Assembly (NCBI RefSeq): GCF_014645895.1
Contig: NZ_BMMP01000007.1
Span: forward strand, 1-64,000
Length of the DNA: 64,000 nucleotides
Source: Streptomyces daqingensis
Lineage (GTDB): Bacteria > Actinomycetota > Actinomycetes > Streptomycetales > Streptomycetaceae
Reading direction: 5' to 3'
Shown here: positions 7,983 through 16,532 of the stretch, piece by piece
How positions within the stretch are numbered: the first letter of the stretch is position 1
Layout of the letters: every line of letters starts with the position of its first letter
Made by a program: the position numbers and the translations under genes
The notes under the pieces: generated by a model
What the model was told of the DNA's origin: nothing
The model's database searches: none
The model's input: only the letters and a program-made list of their open reading frames with translations

Positions 7983-8951
7983 TCAGGACCGGAGCGTGCT
8001 CGCGGGGTGCTGCCCGAAGCGCTCGTAGTAGGAGGCGAAGAACTTGCCGCGGTTCAGGAACCCCCAGCGGGTGGCGACGGAGGCGACGGTCACCCCCGAG
8101 CGCGGGTCGGCGGCCTGCAGGTCGCGGCGGACCCGCTCCAGCCTGACGCGGTGCAGGTAGTCCAGCGGGCTCGTGCCGTACTGCCGGAGGAAGCCGTCGT
8201 GCAGCGCGCGAGGCGTGACGGACGTGGAACGGGCGATGTCCGTCAGGGTCAGGGGCAGAGCGGCATTGCCGTCGATGAACTCGACCGCGCGGCGGAGCAC
8301 CGCCGGTGTGACGGTGCCCGGGCCCGGCTGGTAGTCGGCGGTCATGGTGGTGTTGGGAAACGTCTTCACGGCCGCCGCGCCGAGCAGATTGAGCGCCTGG
8401 ACGTATACGAGCGGCTCGGCGAGAGGGCTTTCCGGCGTCTCCAGCTGGTGGGCGACGAAGCCGACCGTGGAGCGCCAGAACCTGTCCATGGCGGCGGAGA
8501 CGGGGGTCGTCCCGACGAAGCTCACCCCGTCTCCGGCGCCGGTCTCCGCCGCGGCCTGCTCGGCGGCGCGCAGCGGCACCGAGATGACCTCCTTGCCGAG
8601 GCGTTCCCAGCTCATCGAGAGGGGGACGCCTGCGGGGAGGACCGCCGTGTCGCCGATGCGCAGCCGCGTCTCCAGGTCGCCCGCCGTGACGTTCAGCGTC
8701 CCGCCCGTCACGAAGACGAACATCAGATAGTCGAGGGGGGCGACGTCGATGCTCATGCTCGAATGCACGAGGTGGTCCAGGCTCATGCTGCCGGCGGTCG
8801 TGCGGCGCCCGTCGAACGTGAAGCCGTCCGTGGGGCCGTAACGCGGCTTGAAGGCGCCGTACATCTCGGCGCTCATCACCTCCGCCGCGTTGGGGTCCGA
8901 CGTGGCGAACTCCGACCGCAGGACCGGTACCCGTTCGACATCCACCGACAT
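7983..8951 (-). CDS. AraC-family transcriptional regulator
   Basis: A 322-residue regulator. The N-terminal half is a cupin-like sensor domain of the AraC_binding_2 type (LDYLMFVFVTGGTLNVTAGDLETRL, then a VLPAGVPLSM loop). The C-terminal 100 residues hold the two helix-turn-helix motifs (LTLTDIARSTSVTPRALHDGF and VASVATRWGFLNRGKFFASY) and the usual YERFGQHP ending. It binds DNA as an activator or repressor in response to an unknown ligand. The start ATG is preceded by GGAGGCGGCC. No target gene is directly attached. Confidence 0.9.
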   Translation of the reverse strand: MSVDVERVPVLRSEFATSDPNAAEVMSAEMYGAFKPRYGPTDGFTFDGRRTTAGSMSLDHLVHSSMSIDVAPLDYLMFVFVTGGTLNVTAGDLETRLRIGDTAVLPAGVPLSMSWERLGKEVISVPLRAAEQAAAETGAGDGVSFVGTTPVSAAMDRFWRSTVGFVAHQLETPESPLAEPLVYVQALNLLGAAAVKTFPNTTMTADYQPGPGTVTPAVLRRAVEFIDGNAALPLTLTDIARSTSVTPRALHDGFLRQYGTSPLDYLHRVRLERVRRDLQAADPRSGVTVASVATRWGFLNRGKFFASYYERFGQHPASTLRS

Positions 8952-9203
8952 GGCCGCCTCCCGGCTCCGAAGCGGGGCTGCGCCTGCGCTGCGGCAGGGC
9001 CTTCTCCCTCGACCGTACTCCTCACCGCACCGTGCTGGGCCCGGCCGGCCGCACAGTCCCGAAACACCTCTTGAACTGCACTTACGCCGTCGGCGCGCGG
9101 CCCGCCCGGCCGGGCGGGAGGTGCCCGGGGCGGCAGAGACCGCCGTGCGGGCCGTCGTCGTCCGGCGGGCCCTGGTTCGGTCGGGGCCGGGGCGTGCTCC
9201 GGG

Positions 9204-9470
9204 GTGCCCGGGCTCCGCCACGAGGTGCGGCTCTCCGGCGCGGAGACGGAGCGCTGGGGAGCGGTGCTGCTGTGGGAGTCCGACGAGGCAGCGCGGCAGC
9301 CGCCGCCCGGCAGAGCGCTCGAACTCACCCGCAGGCGCCCGGCGTTGCGGCGCACTTCCGACGTGGAGGCCACCGTCGAAGGGGAGTCCGGCACGGCCCC
9401 CTCCGGCTGCCGCTCCGCGATCCGATCTCCGACGGCGGCGGTGGCGGTGGCGGTGGCGGCTCAACCCTGA
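9204..9470 (+). pseudogene. Remnant of a YdhR-like monooxygenase-fold gene
   Basis: The frame reads PGLRHEVRLSGAETERWGAV, LLWESDEAARQ, RALEL and DVEATVEG in the order seen in small YdhR-like/antibiotic-biosynthesis-monooxygenase-fold proteins, whose C-terminal half typically reads 'WGAVYLWES...DVEATVEG'. The N-terminal half and a proper start are missing, and after DVEATVEG the frame runs into low-complexity Ala/Val codons. I take it as a gene fragment. Confidence is low because the match is from recall. Confidence 0.35.
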
Positions 9471-9516
9471 GACGGGCAAGCGCGTCCCGCCGACGGCCCG
9501 TTCACACGAGCCCGCG

Positions 9517-10815
9517 TCACCAGTTCTGCACGGAGTTCAGCAGGATCCGCTCGATGTCCTCCTCGTCCACCGGCCGGGGGCACGTCGTCAGCAGCCGCTG
9601 CTGCTTCATCGTGCCCGGCACCAGCGCGGGGACGTCGCTCTCGCCGTAGCCGACGGCGCCGATGCCGTTGGGGATGCCGATGTCGCGCATCAGGTCGACG
9701 AGGACCTGCGGCAACTGCTCGGCGGGATCGTCGAGTTGCTCCTTGTCAGGGGCCAGGAGCCCGGCCGCGCGGAGGTGCCGCTCCGGGGCCGCCGCGAAGC
9801 TGAACCGGAACGCCTCGGGCGCCGTCAGCGAGACGGCCTGGCCGTGCGGCACCATCGGTTCGTCCTGCGGGTATCCGCGCGGCCGGTAGTCGCCGACCAT
9901 GCCGGCGATGGGGTAGCCGTTGGCGTGCGGAATGTGCACGCCGGCGTTGCCGAAGCCCATGCCCGCGAACGTCGCCGCCATGATCATGTCCGTACGGGCC
10001 TCGACGTCCGTCGCTCCGTCGTACACCGCGCGGCGGAAGGACTTCGCGATGAGGCCCATCGCCTTCTCGCACCACAGGTCGGAGACGGGGTTCGCGCCGC
10101 AGTAGGTGACCCGCTCCTCGGGGGCGCGCCTGCCGAAGCCGCCGTACCACCGGGCGGTGTACGACTCCACGGCGTGGCACACGATGTCCATGCCGGACGA
10201 GGCGGTCACCTCCGGCGGGAGGCTCATCGTCAGCAGCGGGTCGACGACGGCCAGCGACGGGCGCAGCCGCCAGTGGCTGATGCCGGTCTTGACCTTCATC
10301 GACAGCACGTCGAGGACGCACATCGCGGTGCTCTCCGCGCCCGTGCCCGCGGTGGTGGGCACCGCGACGAGCGGCTTCAGCGGGCGGTCGGGGGCCTTGC
10401 CGCGCCCGACCGGCGCGTTGACGTAGTCGATCAGCTCGCCGGTGCACGAGGTGAGCAGGTTGACGGCCTTCGCGGTGTCGATGGCCGAACCTCCGCCGAC
10501 GGCCACGAACCCGTCCCAGGGGCCGTGGGACTCCGCGTGCTCGACGGCGGCGGCGAAGCTGGCGTCGGACGGTTCGACGTGCACCCCGTCGAAGACCTCC
10601 GCCGCGACACCGTACCGGTGCAGGCTGTCGGCCACCCGGTCCGGGATGCCGAGTTCGCGCACGCCCGGGTCGGTGACGACCAGGACGCGCCCGGCCCCGT
10701 ACTGCGCCAGTTCGTAGCCGATCTCGTCGCATGCGCCGGCGCCGAACTTCAAGGGCGGCGCGCCCCAGGTGAAGATCGTCTCCTCGGCCGGCTCTCCTGC
10801 TTCGTCGCCGCTCAT
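9517..10815 (-). CDS. Hydroxyacid-oxoacid transhydrogenase (iron-type ADH)
   Basis: A 432-residue group III alcohol dehydrogenase of the HOT/ADHFE1 type, which moves reducing equivalents between a hydroxyacid (4-hydroxybutyrate in known members) and 2-oxoglutarate. It has the Rossmann half with VAVGGGSAIDTAKAVNLL, the PTTAGTGAE motif, and the metal-binding helical half (SGMDIVCHAVESY, PHANGYPIAGMV and MVPHGQAVSL supply His/Asp ligands). The GNAGVHIPHANG segment is characteristic of HOT. Length matches the family. ATG 10815 is the start. It is monocistronic; substrate specificity is inferred by family. Confidence 0.85.
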   Translation of the reverse strand: MSGDEAGEPAEETIFTWGAPPLKFGAGACDEIGYELAQYGAGRVLVVTDPGVRELGIPDRVADSLHRYGVAAEVFDGVHVEPSDASFAAAVEHAESHGPWDGFVAVGGGSAIDTAKAVNLLTSCTGELIDYVNAPVGRGKAPDRPLKPLVAVPTTAGTGAESTAMCVLDVLSMKVKTGISHWRLRPSLAVVDPLLTMSLPPEVTASSGMDIVCHAVESYTARWYGGFGRRAPEERVTYCGANPVSDLWCEKAMGLIAKSFRRAVYDGATDVEARTDMIMAATFAGMGFGNAGVHIPHANGYPIAGMVGDYRPRGYPQDEPMVPHGQAVSLTAPEAFRFSFAAAPERHLRAAGLLAPDKEQLDDPAEQLPQVLVDLMRDIGIPNGIGAVGYGESDVPALVPGTMKQQRLLTTCPRPVDEEDIERILLNSVQNW

Positions 10816-11183
10816 CAGGGTGTGCCTCCGCTTGCTCTCGACGGCGGATTCAGGGGGGCGGCCGGGCCGGTACCCAGCCGGGCGGCCCGCACACTGCCGG
10901 CATGGGCCCCTGCGGGCAGTATGACCGCGTTCGCACCGCGCACGCATGGCAGCCGGCCTCGTACGGACTCCGCACCGAAGCCACAAAAACTCCCCGCCCT
11001 CAGAGGCGGCCGGGGGCGCACCGGGCACGGGGCGGAGGCGGCCGCGCCCCCGTGCCGCGTCCCCGCGCCCCCGCGCCTCCCTGTCCGCGTCCGTTCCTGC
11101 GCCCGACTTCCGCGTCCCACCGGTGGGTTACGGTTCGAAGGGCGGACGTGTGACGCGTCCGCACTCACCGACTGGGGGCTGGC
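10816..11183. other. Intergenic gap without recognised gene
   Basis: About 370 bp between divergent genes (transhydrogenase to the left, PH-domain gene to the right). It should contain both promoters. I see no convincing small gene or hairpin; codon-like stretches here are Arg/Pro-rich low complexity. Confidence 0.5.
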
Positions 11184-11549
11184 ATGGCACTGTTCGGCAA
11201 CGCGCACACCGTCGACCCGGCGTCCGCGCAGCAGGAGTACGCGCGGCTGATGGGGCAGGGCGAGCAGGTGCACGCCGCGTACCTGCTGATCCGCGACACC
11301 ATCCTCTTCACCGACCGCCGCCTGATCCTCGTCGACAAGCAGGGCATGACCGGCAAGAAGGTGGAGTACCACTCCGTCCCGTACCGCAGCATCACGCACT
11401 TCGCCGTGGAGACGGCCGGGACGTTCGACCTGGACGCGGAGCTCAAGATCTGGGTCTCGGGCAGCACGACGCCCCTGCAGAAGACGTTCACCAAGGGCGT
11501 CGACATCTACGAAGTCCAGGCGATCCTCACGGCGTTCGTGGCGCGGTAG
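11184..11549 (+). CDS. PH domain-containing protein (bPH_3 type)
   Basis: A 121-residue single-domain protein of the bacterial pleckstrin-homology-like group (YvbH-type). The strands are clear: LIRDTILFTDRRLILVDKQG, then KKVEYHSVPYRSITHFAVE, then ELKIWVSGS, followed by a single C-terminal helix (DIYEVQAILTAFVA). Such proteins are cytoplasmic and presumably bind protein or lipid partners; specific roles are unknown. ATG 11184 is preceded by GGGGCTGG. It is monocistronic. Confidence 0.85.
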   Translation: MALFGNAHTVDPASAQQEYARLMGQGEQVHAAYLLIRDTILFTDRRLILVDKQGMTGKKVEYHSVPYRSITHFAVETAGTFDLDAELKIWVSGSTTPLQKTFTKGVDIYEVQAILTAFVAR

Positions 11550-11669
11550 GCGCCTTCCCGTCCCGCTGGACCGGTGCCTCCGTGGTGCCGGTGCGGGGCG
11601 GTCCTCGGCCTCGCGGCCTACGGCCTCCGCCCGATGTGGCGGTGCGTCACCGCGCCGTAGCCTCGCCCC

Positions 11670-12140
11670 GTGACGGAGACGAACGTCCCCCCGGACGGAC
11701 CCCGCAGCCAGGAGCGCCGCAAGCGCGAAGCGCTGGAACGGCTCGCGCGGGACAACGACGTGTGGGTGGCCACCGCCGACGCCGCCGGGGAACCGTGTCT
11801 GGTTCCGCTCGCGTTCTGGTGGGACGGCGGGACGGTGTGGCTGGCGACCCGCGACACCAATCCGACGGGGCGGAACCTGCGTGCCTCCGGACGCGCTCGG
11901 CTCTGCTTCGGCTCCACCCGGGACGTCGTGCTGATGCACGGCACGGCGCGGATGGTGACCCGCGAGGATCTCGCGCCCGAAGTGGGGGACGCGTTCGCCG
12001 CCAAGGACGGCTGGGACCCCCGCCGCTCCCACTCCTCCTACGTCTTCTTCCAGGTCCGTCCCGAGGTGCTGCAGGCGTGGGGAACCGTGGCCGAGATGCC
12101 CGGGCGGACCCTCATGCGCGACGGTGAGTGGCTGGTCTGA
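11670..12140 (+). CDS. Pyridoxamine 5'-phosphate oxidase-fold protein
   Basis: A 156-residue split beta-barrel flavin/F420-binding protein. Landmarks are the strand pair DVWVATADAAGEPCLVPLAFWW, WLATRDTNPTGRNLRASGRARL and VLMHGTARMV, with a C-terminal YVFFQVRPEVLQAW. Actinobacterial relatives reduce small molecules with F420 or bind FMN; the exact cofactor cannot be told from sequence here. GTG 11670 is the start. It is convergent with the DUF3048 gene. Confidence 0.8.
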   Translation: MTETNVPPDGPRSQERRKREALERLARDNDVWVATADAAGEPCLVPLAFWWDGGTVWLATRDTNPTGRNLRASGRARLCFGSTRDVVLMHGTARMVTREDLAPEVGDAFAAKDGWDPRRSHSSYVFFQVRPEVLQAWGTVAEMPGRTLMRDGEWLV

Positions 12141-12213
12141 GACGGTTCCCGCCCCGGCGGACGGTCCCGCTCGTCCGGAGACCCGGCGCCGCCCTCCATC
12201 CTGGGGCCCGCCG

Positions 12214-13206
12214 TCACTCCTCGGGCGCCAGGGCCACCCACACCTGACCGCGTGCGAACCGCACCCGCTTCCCCTTCGAGTCGGTGAACGTGGTGCCGCC
12301 GCTCGCGGAGGGGCGGCTCCAGCGCGCCTCGTACTCCTTGCCGTCCCGCAGCACCAGCGCGCGGCCCGAGCCGACGGTCTCGGTGTAGGGCGTGACGGCG
12401 CCCGAACTGTCACCCAGTTCGGAGTCGCGGACGTCGACGTACTGGACGACGACGGTGGACGCGCCCAGCGTGCCTCCGCCGGTCGTACGGGCCTGCCGTC
12501 CGTCCATGCTCACCAGCCAGCGGCGTCTCTCCGCGGACCACGCGAAGTCGAAGCGGGCGGCCTGGTAGCGGACGCTCCGGGCCCGTGTCCTGCGTCCGCC
12601 GTCCGGGGCGGCACCGAAGCGGAAGCCGATGTCCTTGGGCGCGCCCGCGTCCTTGGCGACGGGGGCGGACAGGGCACGGCGTGGCCGCAGGTACAGGTTG
12701 TGCGGCGCGGGCCTGTCGGAACCCCGCGTGTACGCCTCGGGCAGCCGGCCCGGCGGTAGGGCGACGAGGGGAGCGGAGTCCACCTTGGCCTGCAGCTTGG
12801 ACTGGACGCCCGAGTACGCGAGAACGGGGTTGTCGAACTGCCGCAGCAGCTCGAGGTCGGACTCCCGGGCGCTGCGCACGGGCCCGAGCGTGGAGGGGAT
12901 GCGGGAGGCGAAGACGGCCAGCATCCGGGAGAGGCCGGCCTCGACCTCCTCGATGTAGACGATGTCGGCCTGGTCGAGGCCGGTGTGCGGTCGCGCGGCC
13001 TCGACGTTGTCGATCTTCACGGCGAGGACCTTCTCGCCGATCGCGCGTCCGCCCGTGAAGGGCGAGCGCTCGACGTCGTCCTCACCGCCGCCGCCTCCGC
13101 CTCCCCCGCCGCCTCCGCCTCCGCGGTCCTCCGAGTCGCAGGCCGCCGCCAGCAGCGAAAGCCCCGCCGTCATCAGCACGGTCCGCCGGGATCCCGTCCA
13201 CGCCAT
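12214..13206 (-). CDS. DUF3048 (YerB-like) lipoprotein
   Basis: A 330-residue exported protein. The N-terminus has a twin-arginine-like SRRTVL and lipobox LAAAC (acylated Cys near residue 23), then a run of about 13 Gly (residues 29-41) acting as a flexible tether. The DUF3048 N-terminal domain follows (AVKIDNVEAARPHTGLDQAD, VGLSRMLAVF-like core, GPVRSAR, LAYSGVQ, APHNLYL) and the C-terminal domain ends GQVWVALAPEE. YerB-like proteins are cell-surface proteins of unknown activity. A paralogue without lipobox or Gly tether lies at 33980-34999. Confidence 0.85.
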   Translation of the reverse strand: MAWTGSRRTVLMTAGLSLLAAACDSEDRGGGGGGGGGGGGGEDDVERSPFTGGRAIGEKVLAVKIDNVEAARPHTGLDQADIVYIEEVEAGLSRMLAVFASRIPSTLGPVRSARESDLELLRQFDNPVLAYSGVQSKLQAKVDSAPLVALPPGRLPEAYTRGSDRPAPHNLYLRPRRALSAPVAKDAGAPKDIGFRFGAAPDGGRRTRARSVRYQAARFDFAWSAERRRWLVSMDGRQARTTGGGTLGASTVVVQYVDVRDSELGDSSGAVTPYTETVGSGRALVLRDGKEYEARWSRPSASGGTTFTDSKGKRVRFARGQVWVALAPEE

Positions 13207-13320
13207 GGCCGCCCGCCTCCCTCTCTCGCATCCAGAACAACGTTCCCCGCGGAGGGGGGCTACCGACGCGTCGTGGCCGAGATGTGCCCGAAGAGCCGCC
13301 CGGACGGACCCTGCCCGCCG

Positions 13321-13870
13321 TCAGGGTGTACGGCGGCGCACCAGCCAGAAGGCGGCCGCACGAGGGCGCCCGCGGCGGCCAGCATGATGCCCGTCTCGAC
13401 GAGCTGGGTCGGCCAGAAGTGGGACCCCGAGTGGATCTCGGCGAAGAACTCCCTGGCACCGTTCGCGTCCAGGCACCGTTCCAGTTCGGCGCGCAGCTCC
13501 GAGCCGAAGCAGGCGGTCTCGTTCACCCGCTCGCCGCTGTTCAGGATCATGCCGATGCCGGACTGGTAGTCGCTCTCGGAAAGGTTCATCGCCTTCATGC
13601 CGGTCAGCGTGGTCGTGGGCCACAGATCGAACCCGAACCTGTACGCCTCACCGAGGACGTACACCAGCCACAGCACCCCGGCGGCGGCCCCGATCGCGGG
13701 CAGCGTCCGCCTCAGCAGCGCGCCGGCGAACACGCCGGCGGCCAGGCCCAGCAGGGCGAAGGCGACTCCGGCGGGCCCGGTGGCGTAGAAGGAGCCGGGT
13801 CGAGGCCGTCCCGGCCGGCCTCACCGGCCGCCTCTGTCCGGCCGGGGGCGCGAGGTGCGGCGGGGCTCAT
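13321..13870 (-). pseudogene. Decayed second ABC permease
   Basis: The frame begins at ATG 13870, overlapping the upstream permease stop (ATGA), and reads MSPAAPRAPGRTEAAGEAGR. After about 25 codons it loses frame. Recognisable permease sequence (FYATGPAGVAFALLGLAAG, then ALLRRTLPAIGAA) resumes in another frame and parallels the C-terminal half of the intact permease (VLTRRTLPAAGISV). Near the end a second shift is needed to reach AAFWLVRRRTP and the TGA at 13321. The N-terminal membrane half (about 150 residues) is deleted. At least two lesions make a working protein unlikely. Confidence 0.75.
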
Positions 13871-14985
13871 CGGGAGGTCTCCATGTGGGGGACGGTGGCG
13901 GCCTCCGTGCCGCTGACGGTGGGCGTGCCGCCGCCCGTGGCGGACTTCGCCGGGCCGGAGGCGGGCAGCAGCCGGAAGGCGACCACGGTGACGACCGCGG
14001 CGAGGGCGAGGACGATGCCGGCCTCGGCGAACTGCAGGGGCCAGAAGTGGGACTCGGGGTGCGCCACCGCGAACACGTCTCGGCCGTCGTACTTGGCAAG
14101 GCACTTGTCCAGCGATGCCTGAACCGCTTTCCCGTCGCAGAACGACCCGGCCCGCGTACCGCTGTCCGTGATCATGCCGACGTCGAACTTCTCGCCCGCC
14201 CGGTCCGACAGGCCGGAGGCATCCGTGCCGGTAAGCCGTACCTTCGGCCACAGCAAGTGCCAGAAGGAGCCGAGAGCGGAGTAGACCGCCGCGAGGGCCG
14301 CCACCGAAATACCGGCCGCGGGCAGGGTCCGGCGCGTCAGCACGGCGGCGAGCGCTCCCGTGGCCAGGCCGAGGGCGGTGAACGCGAGCCCGACAGGACC
14401 GCCTGCGTGGAAAGCCTGCTGCTCCCACCAGAAACGGACGGGCCCCTGGGCTCCCGACGTCCAGACCCATCGCTGGAGGAGGATCAGGACCGTGGTCCCG
14501 GCCCCCGTCAGGAGCCCCGGTACGGCCAGCTTCGTCGCGAGCCACCTCGCGGGGGTGACGGACTGGGTCCAGGCCAGGCCGGCCGTACCCCTCTCGAAGT
14601 CCCGCGCGACGAGCGCGCCGCCCACGTACACGGCGACGGCGAACGGCAGGAACGTGATCGAGGTCTGGGCGAGTTCGAGCATCCAGCTGTAGGCGTAGGG
14701 CGCGCTGAAACCGTCCCCGTCCGGGCACTCCGGCACCCCGGGTTCGTGGCCGGACATGATGCAGAACGCGGTGTCCAGCTCCTTCGCCCGCTGCCCGACG
14801 GAGTACAGCCAGACGAGCGCGCAGGCGGCGACGGCGAAGAAGGACGTCCAGCCCAGCAGGCCGGCGCGGTGCACCCGGGCCGCCGCGAGGGCCGGACCGA
14901 GCGGGCCGCTCCCCGGACCGGGATCTCCGGCGCCGTGACTCGCGGAACGCCGCCCGTCACGGGTGAGTCCGGTCGGGGCGGTCAT
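13867..14985 (-). CDS. ABC transporter permease (YtrA-type operon)
   Basis: A 372-residue integral membrane protein with about six helices: SFFAVAACALVWLYSVG, then ITFLPFAVAVYVGGALVA, GLLTGAGTTVLILL, VGLAFTALGLATGALAAVL, AGISVAALAAVYSALGSFW and AGIVLALAAVVTVVAFRLL. A large extracytoplasmic loop lies before the last helix (KVRLTGTDAS to SHFWPLQF). The DFERGTAGLAWTQSVTPARW segment is the coupling region seen in streptomycete permeases of this operon type. It is coupled by ATGA overlap to the ATPase upstream and to a decayed paralogue downstream. Substrate unknown; relatives are linked to cell-envelope stress and peptide antibiotics. Confidence 0.85.
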   Translation of the reverse strand: MTAPTGLTRDGRRSASHGAGDPGPGSGPLGPALAAARVHRAGLLGWTSFFAVAACALVWLYSVGQRAKELDTAFCIMSGHEPGVPECPDGDGFSAPYAYSWMLELAQTSITFLPFAVAVYVGGALVARDFERGTAGLAWTQSVTPARWLATKLAVPGLLTGAGTTVLILLQRWVWTSGAQGPVRFWWEQQAFHAGGPVGLAFTALGLATGALAAVLTRRTLPAAGISVAALAAVYSALGSFWHLLWPKVRLTGTDASGLSDRAGEKFDVGMITDSGTRAGSFCDGKAVQASLDKCLAKYDGRDVFAVAHPESHFWPLQFAEAGIVLALAAVVTVVAFRLLPASGPAKSATGGGTPTVSGTEAATVPHMETSR

Positions 14986-15893
14986 ATCGCGGCCTCCCGG
15001 GCCGAAGTCGCGGGCGCGACGCTCCCGGTGACCAGCGCCGGTGCGGCGGGGTTGCGCAGATGGGCGAGGAAGATCTCCTCCAGGCTGGGCTGCTCGACGT
15101 CCCAGACACCGGTGTCCGGCTTGCCGTCGGGACGTACCAGCGCGGTACGTCCCCGCCCGGAGCCCTGCTCCTCGACGACCTCGTGCGACCCGAAGTCCTC
15201 GCCCGTACCGGTGAGACGGCTGTGCGCCTCGACGATCTCGTCGCAGGTGCCCCCGAGTTGGACCCGCCCCGAAGAGAGCAGCAGCAGGTGGTCGCAGCAG
15301 CTCTCGAGCTCGGCGACGACGTGCGAGGACATCACGATGGAGGTGCCGTGCTCGGCCGCCTGCGCCATCAGCGCCCCCGTCAGCTGGTGCCGGGCGAGCG
15401 GGTCGAGATCGGCCATCGGCTCGTCCAGCAGCATCAGTTCGGGACGCTTCCCGAACGCGAGGGCGAGGGCGACGCGGGTGCGCTGACCGCCGGAGAGCTT
15501 GCGGACCGCGGCCTTGGGCTCGGCCCCGCCTCCGTAGGCGATGTTCTCGGCGGCGTCCTGGTCCCAGCGCCCCGGGTTCAGTTCGGCTCCCAGCCGCAGG
15601 GTGCCGGCGACGGTGAGCTGCGGGTAGAGCGGCTTGTTCTGCGCGACGAACGCGACGCGCTCGCGGTTCTCACCCGGGACCCCGCCCAGCAGCCGCACGG
15701 TTCCCCCCGTGGGCCGCCTCAGACCGGCGGCGATGGCCAGCAGGGTCGACTTGCCCGCGCCGTTGGGGCCGACGAGCGCGCTGATGCTCCCGGCGGGCAG
15801 CCGGAAGGAGCAGCCGTCGAGTACGGTCCCGCTTCTGAAGCCGTACCTCATCCTCAGGTCCACCGCCTCGACTGCGGCTGTCTGATCGGTCAT
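14982..15893 (-). CDS. ABC transporter ATP-binding protein
   Basis: A 303-residue ATPase subunit. Walker A is GPNGAGKST (near residue 41), the Q-loop is AFVAQNKPLY, the signature is LSGGQRTRVALA, Walker B is LMLLDEPMADLD and the switch His is SSHVV. A C-terminal extension of about 90 residues (VVEEQGSGRGRTALV, VEQPSLEEIFLAHL) is typical of daunorubicin/bacitracin-type exporters. ATG 15893 overlaps the GntR stop (ATGA) and the permease ATG overlaps its own stop, giving a coupled operon. It should energise the permease encoded next. Confidence 0.9.
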   Translation of the reverse strand: MTDQTAAVEAVDLRMRYGFRSGTVLDGCSFRLPAGSISALVGPNGAGKSTLLAIAAGLRRPTGGTVRLLGGVPGENRERVAFVAQNKPLYPQLTVAGTLRLGAELNPGRWDQDAAENIAYGGGAEPKAAVRKLSGGQRTRVALALAFGKRPELMLLDEPMADLDPLARHQLTGALMAQAAEHGTSIVMSSHVVAELESCCDHLLLLSSGRVQLGGTCDEIVEAHSRLTGTGEDFGSHEVVEEQGSGRGRTALVRPDGKPDTGVWDVEQPSLEEIFLAHLRNPAAPALVTGSVAPATSAREAAI

Positions 15894-16291
15894 CGCTGCT
15901 CCACCTCGGGAAACTCCTTGTCCAGTGCGGCGTGGAAGAGGGCCACCGCTCCTTCGCGGTCGAGCCCGTCGGCACGGACCCGCTCCATCCATTGCGACAG
16001 CTCCCTGCCGAGCGCGGAGTCCGTGGACGCACCGCTGAGCGACTTGCGCACGAACGTGCCGAGACCGCGCCGGGCCTCGACCAGCCCTTCGCGTTCCAGC
16101 TCGCGGTAGGCCTTCAGGACGGTGTTCGGATTCACGGCGGTCGCCTCCACGACTTCACGTGCGGTTGGGAGCTTGTCGTCGGGCTCCAGCAGCCCCAGAC
16201 GCATGGCCTGCTTGGTCTGCTTGACGATCTGCAGGTACGTCGCGACACCGCTGTGGCGGTCGATGCGGTACTCGATCACCCGTCCCAGCAT
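15890..16291 (-). CDS. GntR-family regulator, YtrA subfamily
   Basis: A short regulator (133 residues from ATG 16291) of the YtrA type: an N-terminal winged helix (YRIDRHSGVATYLQIVKQTKQA, LPTAREVVEATAVNPNTVLKAYRELEREGLVEARRGLGTFV) and only a small helical dimerisation tail instead of a ligand domain. It is the first gene of the ABC operon and overlaps the ATPase start, the classic arrangement for an autoregulated repressor of the transporter. ATG 16291 abuts the operator; GTG 16279 is a real alternative because AAAGGA lies about 11 bases before it and many relatives start at the IEYRIDR position. Confidence 0.85.
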   Translation of the reverse strand: MLGRVIEYRIDRHSGVATYLQIVKQTKQAMRLGLLEPDDKLPTAREVVEATAVNPNTVLKAYRELEREGLVEARRGLGTFVRKSLSGASTDSALGRELSQWMERVRADGLDREGAVALFHAALDKEFPEVEQR

Positions 16292-16292
16292 C

Positions 16293-16316
16293 CTTTCACT
16301 AATCAAGTAGTGAAAG
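16293..16316. promoter_or_regulatory. Operator palindrome of the YtrA-type regulator
   Basis: CTTTCACTA, six spacer bases, then TAGTGAAAG form a perfect 9-bp inverted repeat directly at the start of the GntR gene (coordinates within one base). Position and symmetry fit autorepression by the encoded YtrA-type protein, whose members bind such palindromes upstream of their own operon. Confidence 0.75.
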
Positions 16317-16470
16317 CGTGGTGTATAGGTGCGCGGATGTCAACGTCCCCTGGTCACCGTGGTGTCCGCCCGCGCCGGGAGGCCGGACAGGACCGTGCGG
16401 AGGCTTGCCCGCGGCGTGTGAGGGAGCCGGGAGCCGGCACGTCGAGATGCCCGGCGTGCGGGCACGCGAA

Positions 16471-16508
16471 GGGCCCGGCGCCGATGCGTGCGCATCGACG
16501 CCGGGCCC
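16471..16508. terminator. Strong hairpin after the flotillin gene
   Basis: GGGCCCGGCG pairs with CGCCGGGCCC, and inside it CGATGCG pairs with CGCATCG around a 2-base loop, giving about 17 base pairs. It lies 25 bp past the flotillin stop on the - strand. Confidence 0.75.
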
Positions 16509-16532
16509 GCCGCCCGCTGTTCGCTCTGCCTG

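Noticed and set aside
7770..11250. Two very long + frames over the AraC and transhydrogenase genes
   Set aside because: Both run antisense to well-supported genes and are Arg/Gly/Asp-biased.
13076..13130. CCGCCGCCTCC tract as a structural DNA element
   Set aside because: It simply encodes the poly-Gly tether of the DUF3048 lipoprotein on the - strand.
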